From: Bordetella parapertussis
GTDB taxonomy: Bacteria; Pseudomonadota; Gammaproteobacteria; Burkholderiales; SG8-41
Direction: 5' to 3'
Length of the DNA: 32,840 nt
NCBI GenBank assembly: GCA_945864585.1
Contig: CAMBCF010000055.1
Coordinates: 1-32,840, forward strand
Below the pieces are notes generated by a model, which ran no database searches, was not told where the DNA came from, and worked only from the letters and a program-made list of their open reading frames with translations. Position 1 is the stretch's first letter. The number at the start of each line of letters is the position of its first letter. This document shows positions 24,934-32,713 of this stretch, piece by piece. A program made the position numbers and the translations under genes.

Positions 24934-25004
24934 ACAGATGAGGTTGGGCAAGGATTTTACCACTGCTGCGCTTATCCCGCCAATTCGTGTGTTGAGGCTA
25001 CAGC

Positions 25005-25010
25005 TATAAT
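25005..25010 (+). promoter_or_regulatory. Candidate -10 box for the FAD oxidase gene
   Basis: A perfect TATAAT lies 38 bases before the GTG start at 25049, at a suitable distance for a short leader. No good -35 hexamer stands 16-18 bases upstream (AATTCG at 17), so activity may need an activator, or the box may be chance. Confidence 0.4.
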
Positions 25011-25048
25011 CTCTCTTTGCAACCAGATACGTTACAGCGAGGAGCCGC

Positions 25049-26287
25049 GTGGCTAAAAATATCACGGTGATCGGCGCCGGCATAGTCGGTATCGCCACCG
25101 CCAGTTACCTGCGGCGCGACGGACATACGGTGACGGTGGTCGATATGCGGCCGCCGGGTGAATATTGTTCATTCGGTAATGCGGGCATTCTGAGTCCGGG
25201 TTCATGTGTGCCGCAAGCGCTGCCGGGTGTACTGTCCAAGGTGCCGGGGTATTTGTTCGATCCGCTGGGGCCGCTGGCGATACGCCCCGGTCACTTTCTG
25301 AAAGCGCTGCCGTGGTTTTTGCGGCTGGTCGCCGCGTCGCGGCTGTCGCGTGTGGAAGCCATCGCCGACGCATTGCGTCCGCTGTTACAGCAAACCTTCG
25401 ACGCCTATGAACCGCTGGTCCGGCAGGCGCAGGTTGCGGACTTGATTCGGCAAACGGGTTATGTGGTGGCCTACGCGACGCGTGCCGGTTTGCAGAAAGA
25501 CGCTCTGCCGTGGCGGTTGCGGCGTGATCGCGGCGTGTTGATGCAAGACCTCGACGCCGCCGGCATCCGGCAAAAAGTGCCGCAACTCGGCGGCCATTAC
25601 GAAGCAGGGCTTTACCTGCCGGAGCAGGGTTATGTGACCAATCCGGAGCGGCTGACGAAATCCCTCGCGGCGCAATTTCAAAAAGATGGCGGCACCATCG
25701 TGCAGCGCAAGGTGCTGGATATCGAAGTGTCGCCCGACGGGCCGCGTGCACTGGTGACCAACGCCAGTAATATGGCGCTGCAGACGCTGGTGATTTGCGC
25801 CGGCTCACACTCGCATGAATTCACCGCGATGCTGGGCGACCACGTGCCGCTGGAGGCGGAGCGCGGCTACCACGTGACCTATTCCGATCCGAATTTTACG
25901 TTACCGATGCCGGTATTTCTGCCACAGCAAAAGGTTTTTGTGACGCCGATGGAGATGGGATTACGGATTGCCGGGCAAAGCGAGTTCGCGGGCAATGACG
26001 CCGAGCCGAATTACGCGCGCGCGGAGGTGCTGGCGCTGCACATGCAAAAAGTGTTTCCGGGCATCAGCGATGTTGACGCAACAAAATGGATGGGCCGGCG
26101 GCCGTCGCTGCCGGATTCATTACCGGTGATCGGAGCGGCGTCCCGGATGCCCAACGTGTGGTACGCATTTGGTCACGGCCATGTGGGCTTGTGCGGCGGC
26201 GCGCCCACCGGGCGTGCGATCGCTGACTTGATAGCCGGCCGGCCGCCGAGCTTGGACCTGCATCCGTTTCGGGTGACGCGGTTTTGA
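25049..26287 (+). CDS. FAD-dependent D-amino-acid dehydrogenase-like oxidoreductase (DadA family)
   Basis: This 412-residue protein starts with the FAD-binding motif 'ITVIGAGIVGIATASYLRR' (about 5-23) and continues with 'YCSFGNAGILSPGSCVPQ' (about 39-56), the DadA-type substrate-domain entry. 'WMGRRPSLPDSLPVIG' (about 350-365) and 'FGHGHVGLCGGAPTGRAIADLI' shortened as the GHGHVG motif near 375 close the FAD site. DadA enzymes oxidatively deaminate D-amino acids and pass electrons to the membrane, but related enzymes act on other amines, so no gene symbol is given. GTG 25049 is preceded by AGGAG at 25040-25044. It converges with a Gfo/Idh gene. Confidence 0.88.
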   Translation: MAKNITVIGAGIVGIATASYLRRDGHTVTVVDMRPPGEYCSFGNAGILSPGSCVPQALPGVLSKVPGYLFDPLGPLAIRPGHFLKALPWFLRLVAASRLSRVEAIADALRPLLQQTFDAYEPLVRQAQVADLIRQTGYVVAYATRAGLQKDALPWRLRRDRGVLMQDLDAAGIRQKVPQLGGHYEAGLYLPEQGYVTNPERLTKSLAAQFQKDGGTIVQRKVLDIEVSPDGPRALVTNASNMALQTLVICAGSHSHEFTAMLGDHVPLEAERGYHVTYSDPNFTLPMPVFLPQQKVFVTPMEMGLRIAGQSEFAGNDAEPNYARAEVLALHMQKVFPGISDVDATKWMGRRPSLPDSLPVIGAASRMPNVWYAFGHGHVGLCGGAPTGRAIADLIAGRPPSLDLHPFRVTRF

Positions 26288-26328
26288 TGTCGGAACCGGT
26301 GCGTCCTACACGGGCTTAAACATCAATT

Positions 26329-26371
26329 GACAGGATGGAGCTTTTATCCTGTGCATCCTGTTAATCCTGTC
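26329..26371. repeat. Three 9-base tandem units ATCCTGTnn with an inverted copy
   Basis: ATCCTGT occurs at 26346, 26355 and 26364, an exact 9-base step, and its inverse ACAGGAT is at 26330-26336. GACAGGAT (26329-26336) can pair with ATCCTGTC (26364-26371) as an 8-bp stem. The array fills part of the 113-base gap between two convergent genes. Similar CCTGTTAATCCTGT strings are, as I recall, scattered in many bacterial genomes, so this is probably a dispersed intergenic repeat that may also end transcription. Confidence 0.6.
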
Positions 26372-26400
26372 GAAATATTGTTGGGGTTGGCAAGCGCGCC

Positions 26401-27414
26401 CTACTCGGCAATGCGTGCGGTCGCACCCGTCGCCGCTGACGCCAATATCGCTTCCAGCACTGCGACGTTGTGCTGCTCGTCACCACCGGCCACCGCCAGT
26501 GCGCGTTTTTCTTTCACCGCATCGGCAAAGTTTTCCAGCTCTGCGCGCTCGGTGCTGGTATCGGCAAAGCGGATGGTCTGCGGCTGCGGATGCATGTAGG
26601 GGTTCGCAGGATCAAAAAAACAGGTGCGCAACTGCCAGGTGGTCAAATGCTGCACATCGCCGGCTTCCATCCAGCCTTTGGCGCCGAGCACCTGCAGCCG
26701 CCATGTTTCAGCGGTGGCGATCACGGTGCTCAGGTACGCGGTGGCGTTGCTCCTGAATTTGAACAGCATGGAGGTGGTGTCGTCAGTACCGTAATCGAGC
26801 GCGAGGCGCGAACTTTGCGCATGCACGGTGTCGATTTTCCCGGCAAGGTAGAGCATCGCATCGAGTACATGCACGCCGCGCCCGGTCATGCCACCGGCGG
26901 GGCCTTCCTCGGGATTCTGCCGCCAGTGTTCACGGCCCACGCGATACACGCTGGGGCCATTGAAATTGCCTTCCATGTGCAGCAGCTTTCCCAGACGGCC
27001 GTCCGCGATAGCGCGTTTCATCTCCTGCAATGCAGGTTGAAAGCGCCAGTTGTAGCCGACCGCCAGCGTCACGCCGGCATCGCCACAGGCGCGCAACGCG
27101 GCTTTCGCGCTTGCAGAGGTGAGTGTGAAAGGCTTTTCGGTGAACACCGGCCTGCCGGCTTTGGCGCAGGCAATAATCTGCTCGGCATGTGCCGTGTGCG
27201 GCGTGGCGAGAATGATCGCTTCCACTTGCGGATCGGCCAGCGCTTTATCGAGACTATCCACCAGCGGAAAACCCTTTGCAGTCGCGTACTCGCGCGCATT
27301 TTGCGGGTGGCGCAGCACTCCCATCACGACACGAATTTTGTCGCTCTTGCCGTGAATGCTGTTGACCAGATTTTGTCCCCAGCGGCCGAGGCCCACGATG
27401 GCGGCGTTAAGCAT
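26401..27414 (-). CDS. Gfo/Idh/MocA-family oxidoreductase, second copy
   Basis: The 337-residue protein has the Rossmann motif 'AAIVGLGRWGQNLV' (about 4-17), 'ILATPHTAHAEQI', the family 'TEKPFTLT' with the conserved lysine (about 92-99), and 'GGMTGRGVHVLDAMLYLAG' (about 174-192), which carries the conserved His of the catalytic region. It is distantly related to the protein at 14440-15441, so not a recent duplicate. It follows the gamma-glutamyltransferase gene by 33 bases on the same strand and is probably co-transcribed. The substrate is unknown. Confidence 0.87.
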   Translation of the reverse strand: MLNAAIVGLGRWGQNLVNSIHGKSDKIRVVMGVLRHPQNAREYATAKGFPLVDSLDKALADPQVEAIILATPHTAHAEQIIACAKAGRPVFTEKPFTLTSASAKAALRACGDAGVTLAVGYNWRFQPALQEMKRAIADGRLGKLLHMEGNFNGPSVYRVGREHWRQNPEEGPAGGMTGRGVHVLDAMLYLAGKIDTVHAQSSRLALDYGTDDTTSMLFKFRSNATAYLSTVIATAETWRLQVLGAKGWMEAGDVQHLTTWQLRTCFFDPANPYMHPQPQTIRFADTSTERAELENFADAVKEKRALAVAGGDEQHNVAVLEAILASAATGATARIAE

Positions 27415-27447
27415 AATAGTTATGTAAGGTATTGTTTTTAAATAGTT

Positions 27448-29007
27448 TTATTCCGCTACAGCACCTGACCACGGCGACATTACATCACTGATGCCGTAGT
27501 GCTCGCCATCTGCGGCCTGATACACGCTGCTGGGACAGGCGAAGTTTGTCGGGTAAACCGCGAGTTCCGTAAGGCTCAGCGGAAACTCGGCTTTGAGCTT
27601 TTGGATGATCGCCTCGGGCATGCGTGGATCGATACCCACGAAGTCACCTCCGCTGGCATCGATGCGTGGATGGTGAAAAGCCTCTTCGAGGCTCAGGCCG
27701 TGATCGATCATGAACGAGGTCAGTTGCAGCACCGCCGGAAATATTTTGCGCCCGCCCGATGCGCCGATGGCAAACCATGCTTTGCCATCCTTGTGCGCGA
27801 TCACCGGACACATATTGGTGAGCGCGCGTTTGTTGGGCGCGAGCGAATTGGGTGTTCCGGGACGCGGGTCGAACCACATGATGCCGTTGTTCATGAGTAT
27901 GCCGGTTTCCGGCAGCACCACTTTGGAGCCGAACACCGACAGCAACGTTTGCGTGTGCGCCACCATATTGCCTACACTATCCACTACATTGAAATGCGAG
28001 GTGCACGCCGGGTCGCGATGATCACTATCGTCGCCCATGGTGGAAAGCCGCGCCGCAAATGCTTCACGCAGCACTCTGGCGTAGGCGAGGAAGGCATCGG
28101 CATCGGGTACACCCGCCTTGAAATGGAGGCCGCGCAGATTATCCAGCGTGCGCAGCATCGACGGCCCGGCGGTAAGATTGGGCGCGAGCGCCAGTTGCGC
28201 GCCGTGATACTCAGTGTTGATGGGGTCAACGACGCGCGCGTGATAGTGCTGCAGATCCTCAGCACTGAGTATGCCACCCATCGCCTTGATGTCTTTGGCG
28301 ATGCTGTGCGCAATTTCACCTTCGTAATAGTCGCGCGGGCCGGCCTCGGCGAGCCTGCGCATGGTTTTCGCCAGGCCCTTGAGCTGCAGGCGCTCGAGCG
28401 TTGCACCTGCTGCGGTTACCGGTGGAAATCCGCCTGGCAAATACACGTTGGCGGCGCTCGGATACCGCGACAGTTCCTTCGCGGTGATCGCGATTTTCAA
28501 AGTGAGATACCAGTCGACTGCCATGCCTTGCTCGGCGAGTGCGATGGCGGGTTGAATCACTTCGCGGAACTTGAGTTTGCCAAATTTTTCCAGCGCCAGT
28601 GACAGGCCCGCGATATGGCCGGGCACGGCGATGGAATGGGGACCGTGCACGTTGCGGTCATCCTTGACTGTCGGCCACGTAAACAAGTCGCTGGTAAAGC
28701 CACCCACCAGTGGAAAATCCGCTGGATTCAAAGCGCGCGGCGAGACCGGTCCGAAATCAACCACCTGCACCCGTTTTTCCTTCGCCAGATACACCAGCAT
28801 GAAACCCACGCCGCCAAGACCGCTGTTCCACGGCTCAACCGCTGCAAGGGCCAGGCCGGTGGCGACTGCGGCATCCACAGCATTGCCACCGGCCTTGAGC
28901 ATTTTGATGCCCGCTTCGCCGGCGATGCGATTTTGCGTAGCGACAATACCGCCGCGCGAGCGCGCAACGGGTTTACGCACATTCCAGTTCTGGACGAGGT
29001 GTTCCAT
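27448..29007 (-). CDS. Gamma-glutamyltransferase family protein, apparently cytoplasmic
   Basis: This 519-residue N-terminal-nucleophile hydrolase normally matures by self-cleavage before a threonine. The candidate nucleophile is Thr336 in 'CTSHFNVVDSVGN'; the usual second Thr is Ser here. Other features are 'AGGNAVDAAVATGLALAAVEP' shortened to GNAVDAA at 41-47, 'SGLGGVGFM' (62-70) and 'GASGGRKIFPAVLQ' in place of the common 'GSPGGSRI'. Unlike classical Ggt it has no signal peptide, starting 'MEHLVQNWNVRKPV'. These deviations suggest a member acting on another gamma-glutamyl or acyl-amide compound inside the cell. It diverges from the deacetylase gene. Confidence 0.87.
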   Translation of the reverse strand: MEHLVQNWNVRKPVARSRGGIVATQNRIAGEAGIKMLKAGGNAVDAAVATGLALAAVEPWNSGLGGVGFMLVYLAKEKRVQVVDFGPVSPRALNPADFPLVGGFTSDLFTWPTVKDDRNVHGPHSIAVPGHIAGLSLALEKFGKLKFREVIQPAIALAEQGMAVDWYLTLKIAITAKELSRYPSAANVYLPGGFPPVTAAGATLERLQLKGLAKTMRRLAEAGPRDYYEGEIAHSIAKDIKAMGGILSAEDLQHYHARVVDPINTEYHGAQLALAPNLTAGPSMLRTLDNLRGLHFKAGVPDADAFLAYARVLREAFAARLSTMGDDSDHRDPACTSHFNVVDSVGNMVAHTQTLLSVFGSKVVLPETGILMNNGIMWFDPRPGTPNSLAPNKRALTNMCPVIAHKDGKAWFAIGASGGRKIFPAVLQLTSFMIDHGLSLEEAFHHPRIDASGGDFVGIDPRMPEAIIQKLKAEFPLSLTELAVYPTNFACPSSVYQAADGEHYGISDVMSPWSGAVAE

Positions 29008-29014
29008 TTTGGGC

Positions 29015-29097
29015 GTGAGGCGAAAAGAGTAAGGGGTGAGGCGTTTTGATATGATCTCATTAGCGCGACTGACTCACAACTCCTTCCCCCTCACCCC
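29015..29097. repeat. Direct and inverted GTGAGG repeats in a divergent intergenic region
   Basis: GTGAGGCG is present twice, at 29015-29022 and 29036-29043, 21 bases apart. GGGGTGAGG (29033-29041) has its exact inverse, CCTCACCCC, at 29089-29097. The gap lies between the divergent gamma-glutamyltransferase and deacetylase genes, neither of which has a clear ribosome site. The repeats could bind a regulator shared by both genes, or be the G-rich filler often seen in betaproteobacterial intergenic DNA. Confidence 0.45.
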
Positions 29098-29102
29098 AAA
29101 CA

Positions 29103-29936
29103 ATGCATATTGTTTGCTTAACCTTCGATTTCGACGGCCTCTCCGGCTTTATTTCACGCGGACAGGCGGGGCCGTCGTGGATTTCGCGCGGCGAGTTTGG
29201 CCCGCGCGTGGGTACGCCGCGCCTGATCGAGCTGTTCCGCAAGTACGATATCCTGACATCGTGGTACGTGCCGGGACACACCATCGAAACGTTTCCCGCA
29301 GCAGTGACTGCCGTGATCGCCGCCGGACACGAGCTGGCGCATCACGGCTGGACGCATCGTCCGCCGGCCAGTTTGAGCGCGCAAGATGAGGAGCGCGAGC
29401 TCGTGCGCGCCAACGAGGCGATCAGGAAAATCTGCGGCCACTACGCGCGCGGCTATCGTTCGCCGTCGTGGGATTTGTCGCTGCACTCGGTAAAACTTTT
29501 TTTAAAATACGGGTTTGCCTACGACAGCAGCATGATGGGCGGCGACTACACGCCGTACTACGCGCGGCAAGGCGATGTGATCGAGCTGGAACAGCCTGCA
29601 AAATTCGGCACGCAAAGCACGCTGGTGGAAATGCCCATACACTGGTCTACCGACGATTCGCCGCATTACGAATTCGTGCGTGCCGAAACGTCGTTGCGGC
29701 AAGGGCTGAAAAACGCGCATCACGTCGAGCAAAACTGGGTGGATGATTTTCGTTATATGCGCGAGACCGTGGGATGGGGTGTGTTGACGTATACCTGCCA
29801 CCCATTTATCAGTGGGCGCGGGCATCGCATGATGGTGCTGGAACGCATGATTCAGCAATTGAAAAATGAAGGCGCGGTGTTCATGCGTGTGGATGAGGCT
29901 GCTGATGAATTCCGGCGCCGGCAGCCGCAGCGATGA
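29103..29936 (+). CDS. Polysaccharide deacetylase (NodB-fold) family protein
   Basis: This 277-residue carbohydrate esterase-4-like protein has 'LTFDFDG' (6-12) with Asp9 and Asp11, the metal motif His81-x3-His85 in 'AHHGWTHR', and 'GYRSPSWDLS' (about 118-127), so catalytic metal and base positions are present. 'LTYTCHPFISGRGHR' near 230 supplies the late histidine. No signal peptide is seen, and the layout resembles the cytoplasmic PgdA/PuuE-like group, whose members act on small N-acyl or ring amides as well as glycans. ATG 29103 is used; no ribosome site is obvious. It ends 74 bases before gltX. Confidence 0.87.
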   Translation: MHIVCLTFDFDGLSGFISRGQAGPSWISRGEFGPRVGTPRLIELFRKYDILTSWYVPGHTIETFPAAVTAVIAAGHELAHHGWTHRPPASLSAQDEERELVRANEAIRKICGHYARGYRSPSWDLSLHSVKLFLKYGFAYDSSMMGGDYTPYYARQGDVIELEQPAKFGTQSTLVEMPIHWSTDDSPHYEFVRAETSLRQGLKNAHHVEQNWVDDFRYMRETVGWGVLTYTCHPFISGRGHRMMVLERMIQQLKNEGAVFMRVDEAADEFRRRQPQR

Positions 29937-29957
29937 AGCAGCGGCAAAAAGCGTAAC

Positions 29958-29986
29958 CAGACACTATTTTACCCATCGCGTAGAAT
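29958..29986 (+). promoter_or_regulatory. Candidate sigma-70 promoter of gltX
   Basis: CAGACA (29958-29963) and TAGAAT (29981-29986) are 17 bases apart, matching consensus at four and five of six positions. Transcription would start near 29993, giving a leader of under 20 bases before ATG 30011. The box lies just past the deacetylase stop, so gltX probably has its own promoter. Confidence 0.5.
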
Positions 29987-30010
29987 GCGCGCTTTTCTTC
30001 GGGCCGCATC

Positions 30011-31420
30011 ATGACTCGCACCCGCTTCGCTCCCAGCCCTACCGGCTACCTGCACATTGGCGGCGCTCGCACCGCGCTTTACTGCTGGGCGTTTGCCAAA
30101 AGATACGGCGGCGCCTTCGTGCTGCGCGTTGAGGACACCGACCGCGAGCGTTCCACCGACGCCTCGGTGCAGGCCATAATGGACAGTATGCGGTGGCTGG
30201 GCCTCGATTATGAAGGCCCGTATTTCCAGATGCAGCGGCTCGCACGCTATCGGCAGGTTGCCGACGAATTGTTGCGCAGCGGCCACGCCTATCCGTGTTA
30301 CGCCACCAGGGAAGAACTCGACGCCATGCGCGAAGCGCAGCGTGCGCGCAATGAAAAGCCGCGCTACGACGGCCGCTGGCGGCCAGAGAACGCGCAGCGT
30401 ACGGGACTGGCGCCGGCGGCAGGCGTTGAGCCGGTCATCCGTTTTCGCAACCCGGATAGTGGTGCAGTGACCTGGAATGATGTGGTCAAAGGCCCGATCA
30501 CCATCGCCAACGGCGAACTGGATGACCTGGTGATCCTGCGTGCGGATGGCATACCCACCTACAACTTCGGCGTGGTGGTGGACGATATCGATATGCAGAT
30601 GACGCACGTGATTCGCGGCGACGACCATGTGAATAACACGCCGCGGCAGATCAATATTTACCATGCGCTGGGCAAGACGCTGCCGCTGTTCGGCCATGTG
30701 CCGATGATATTGGGGCAGGACGGCGAGCGGCTTTCAAAACGCCACGGCGCGGTGAGCGTGATGCAGTATTGCGACGAAGGGTTTTTGCCGGAAGCGCTGG
30801 TAAATTACCTTGCGCGGCTGGGCTGGTCGCACGGTGATAATGAGAAATTTTCACGCGAGCAACTGGTGCAATGGTTTGATTTCGAGCACATTAGCGGCTC
30901 GCCCGCGCGTTTTGATCCGGGCAAATTGCGCTGGCTGAATCAGCAATACATGAAACAGGCGGACAACCAGCGCCTGGCGGAACTTGCGCAGCCGTTTCTG
31001 GAGCGCGACGGCTGCGCAGTTACCAGGGGGCAGGGTGCGCCGCTGGCGAGCGTGGTGGGACTGCTTAAGGAACGTGTTTCAACGATAGTGGAACTCGCGG
31101 ATGCTGCGGTATATTTTTACCGCGCGCCGGAGCCTGCCGCCGCATTGAAACAGCAGCACTACGCCGCTGATGTCAAACCCGCACTGGTGGATTTGCACTC
31201 AAGTCTGGCAGCCATTGCATGGAACCGCGCCACGATCAATGAGGCGATCAGGGCAGTCGTGGCCGAACACAAACTCAAAATGCCCAGGCTGGCGATGCCG
31301 CTGCGTGTAATGGTCACCGGCACGGCGCAAACGCCCTCGATAGACGCAACGCTCGAGCTCATCGGCCGCGACCAAGTGCTGGCACGCATGGCGCAACAGT
31401 TGCAGGCGTTTACGGCATAA
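30011..31420 (+). CDS. gltX: Glutamyl-tRNA synthetase
   Basis: This 469-residue class I synthetase attaches glutamate to its tRNA. The HIGH motif is '[13 protein letters not shown]' (9-20, with HIGG at 15-18), and the KMSKS counterpart is 'ERLSKRHG' (239-246). '[11 protein letters not shown]' (38-48) and '[15 protein letters not shown]' (199-213) are further signatures. The length fits the usual bacterial enzyme, and the C-terminal anticodon-binding domain is complete. No long leader or riboswitch is seen. It is the last clear housekeeping gene before the toxin-antitoxin strip. Confidence 0.97.
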   Translation: MTRTRFAPSPTGYLHIGGARTALYCWAFAKRYGGAFVLRVEDTDRERSTDASVQAIMDSMRWLGLDYEGPYFQMQRLARYRQVADELLRSGHAYPCYATREELDAMREAQRARNEKPRYDGRWRPENAQRTGLAPAAGVEPVIRFRNPDSGAVTWNDVVKGPITIANGELDDLVILRADGIPTYNFGVVVDDIDMQMTHVIRGDDHVNNTPRQINIYHALGKTLPLFGHVPMILGQDGERLSKRHGAVSVMQYCDEGFLPEALVNYLARLGWSHGDNEKFSREQLVQWFDFEHISGSPARFDPGKLRWLNQQYMKQADNQRLAELAQPFLERDGCAVTRGQGAPLASVVGLLKERVSTIVELADAAVYFYRAPEPAAALKQQHYAADVKPALVDLHSSLAAIAWNRATINEAIRAVVAEHKLKMPRLAMPLRVMVTGTAQTPSIDATLELIGRDQVLARMAQQLQAFTA

Positions 31421-31534
31421 AGGTTTTGCGATTTTTTGCATTACAATCTGCCTGGTTGACTGGTGCGATTCACGCAACCATGTTATGAAGCAAAAGGCGC
31501 AGGACAGATTTGCAAAGGAAGAGCGTTGGTATTT

Positions 31535-31546
31535 AAGCCGCTAAAG
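31535..31546 (+). repeat. 12-base leader element, copy 1 (second copy at 32693-32704)
   Basis: AAGCCGCTAAAG is identical at 31535-31546 and 32693-32704. In both places it ends ten and nine bases before an ATG that begins an antitoxin-like gene, preceded by T/A-rich bases and followed by A/G-rich bases. In copy 1 its end contributes to AAGGA (31544-31548), a usable ribosome site. A common leader, by descent or as a regulator site, is likely. Confidence 0.5.
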
Positions 31547-31556
31547 GATAAACGCC

Positions 31557-31766
31557 ATGACAGAACTCAAGGCGGAGTTGCTGACGCAGAAAGCTATCGA
31601 AGAATTGTTGCGCGACGCGATGCGCCGGCGCGCGGCACGGGCGTTCCTCTCCAATGCGCAGCAGGTGGCTAAAGCGAAGATCCCGCCGATGAGCGAAGAA
31701 GATATCCAGGCTGAGATCGACGCGGTTCGCAAGGCCCGGCGTCCGGTGCGTGCGCATCGTCGCTGA
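31557..31766 (+). CDS. Small antitoxin-like protein, N-terminally shortened
   Basis: The product has 69 residues. From 'LLTQKAIEELLRDAMRRRA' onward it aligns with the next gene, including the shared 'PPMSEEDIQAEIDAVR' near the C-terminus, a segment common in antitoxins paired with PIN toxins. Compared with that gene it lacks about 18 residues near the start, where 'LELTLNLPDELANQAQ' suggests a DNA-binding strand-helix. No toxin gene follows it directly. AAGGA at 31544-31548 lies eight bases before the ATG. It may be a decayed antitoxin copy that can still bind a toxin but not DNA. Function is inferred from similarity only. Confidence 0.65.
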   Translation: MTELKAELLTQKAIEELLRDAMRRRAARAFLSNAQQVAKAKIPPMSEEDIQAEIDAVRKARRPVRAHRR

Positions 31767-31789
31767 CACCAATTCCATTGGAGGACTTC

Positions 31790-32044
31790 ATGACCACGCT
31801 TGAACTGACGCTGAATCTGCCTGACGAGCTGGCGAACCAGGCGCAGGCTGCGGGCCTCTTGAACTCCGAGGCGATCGAGAATCTTTTGCGCGAGCAGTTG
31901 TGCAAGCGGGCCGGTGAGGAGCTGCGGGCGATGCTCAATAAAGTCAGCGCATCAAACGAACCGCCGATGAGCGAGGACGAGATCCAGGCCGAGATCAATA
32001 CCTATCGCGCCGAGCGCCGCGCTAAGCGCGGCACGGCTTCGTGA
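31790..32044 (+). CDS. Antitoxin of a PIN-type toxin-antitoxin pair
   Basis: This 84-residue protein begins 'TTLELTLNLPDELANQAQ', a probable strand and helix for DNA binding, and ends with the 'EPPMSEDEIQAEINTYRAER' region typical of antitoxins beside COG1569-type PIN proteins. GGAGG at 31780-31784 stands five bases before ATG 31790, a strong ribosome site. Its TGA overlaps the GTG start of the following PIN frame (GTGA at 32041-32044), the usual tight pairing. As its toxin is truncated, it may now act alone or against a toxin elsewhere. Confidence 0.75.
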   Translation: MTTLELTLNLPDELANQAQAAGLLNSEAIENLLREQLCKRAGEELRAMLNKVSASNEPPMSEDEIQAEINTYRAERRAKRGTAS

Positions 32045-32223
32045 GGGTGGTGCTCGACACCAATACTGTGGTGTCCGGGTTTTTGTGGGATAACGCGCCG
32101 CGCGCGCTCATCGAGGCGGCGGTTGATGCGATGATTGTGAAGAATCAGGTGGCTGGCGCGTTGGAGCGGGTGAACAGGCCAGCCGCAAAAGGAAGGAAAG
32201 GCAGCGCCCGTGTGCGCCGTTAA
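32041..32223 (+). pseudogene. Truncated PIN-domain toxin
   Basis: The first 27 residues, 'VVLDTNTVVSGFLW' and 'APRALIEAA', are the standard start of COG1569-type PIN nucleases and include the first catalytic aspartate (Asp6). Normal proteins run to about 130-140 residues with three more acidic positions. Here the frame changes to 'VKNQVAGALERVNRPAAKG', basic and without PIN similarity, and stops at residue 60. I see no remaining PIN sequence in other frames. The enzyme should be inactive. It overlaps the antitoxin by four bases. Confidence 0.7.
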
Positions 32224-32270
32224 ACCGGCCAGTACGGCGCAGCGGCTCGCACACGCGGGGTGGTAACGCC

Positions 32271-32562
32271 ATGAGTGAGCAGGTCGCTTATGATTTCGAG
32301 TGGGATGCCATCAAAGCGCTCGCCAATGCGCGCAAGCATGGCGTAACCTTCGATCAGGCGGCGACGGTGTTTCTGGATGCGTTGGCGCTGATGGTGTTTG
32401 ATAGGAGACACAGTGCGTATGAGGCGCTGGTTCACGCTGGGCTTTGACGCAAGCGGTGTGTTGTTGGCGGTGTCGCATACGTTTGCGGCGGCCGCAACAG
32501 CGCGTAGCCGCGTGCGGTTTATTTCGGCGCGGCCGGCGACCAAACGCGAACGGCAGTTTTGA
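32271..32562 (+). pseudogene. brnT: BrnT-family toxin with a frameshift
   Basis: The frame from ATG 32271 gives 'YDFEWDAIKALANARKHGV' and 'FDQAATVFLDALAL', the usual start of BrnT (RelE-fold RNase). It stops at 32445-32447. The expected continuation, 'WFTLGFDASGVLLAVSHTF' then 'VRFISARPATKRERQF', is found in the +1 frame from 32428 to TGA 32560-32562. One extra base at about 32422-32428 explains the break. The full protein would be about 96 residues, the right length. No BrnA antitoxin follows. A sequencing error is possible. Confidence 0.75.
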
Positions 32563-32583
32563 CTGATGGTGACTGAAAGAACT

Positions 32584-32603
32584 ACGCCCGTAGCAGCGGG
32601 CGT
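32584..32603 (+). terminator. Hairpin after the brnT remnant, possible terminator
   Basis: ACGCCCG (32584-32590) and CGGGCGT (32597-32603) form a perfect 7-bp stem with a six-base loop. A T-rich tract, TTCTCTTTTTT, begins about ten bases later (near 32614), farther than in a classic intrinsic terminator. It lies 22 bases after the end of the brnT frame. Termination is likely but not certain. Confidence 0.5.
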
Positions 32604-32692
32604 GGGTGTGTGCTTCTCTTTTTTAAGGGTGATCGAAAATCAAATCGACTCCAGTACCTTTCGTTAAAATAGAAGATACAGACCACGGCTTA

Positions 32693-32704
32693 AAGCCGCT
32701 AAAG
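32693..32704 (+). repeat. 12-base leader element, copy 2
   Basis: This is the identical partner of 31535-31546. It ends nine bases before ATG 32714. The intervening AAGATAAGC is A/G-rich and may hold a weak ribosome site. Confidence 0.5.
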
Positions 32705-32713
32705 AAGATAAGC

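Noticed and set aside
24559-25098. 179-codon minus-strand frame spanning the tRNA
   Set aside because: It runs through a complete tRNA and the start of two other genes.
27499-28602. 367-codon open frame on the plus strand
   Set aside because: Antisense to the gamma-glutamyltransferase homologue; no start signal and no recognised domain.
31442-31447. TACAAT as promoter of the toxin-antitoxin strip
   Set aside because: No acceptable -35 box at 16-18 bases upstream.
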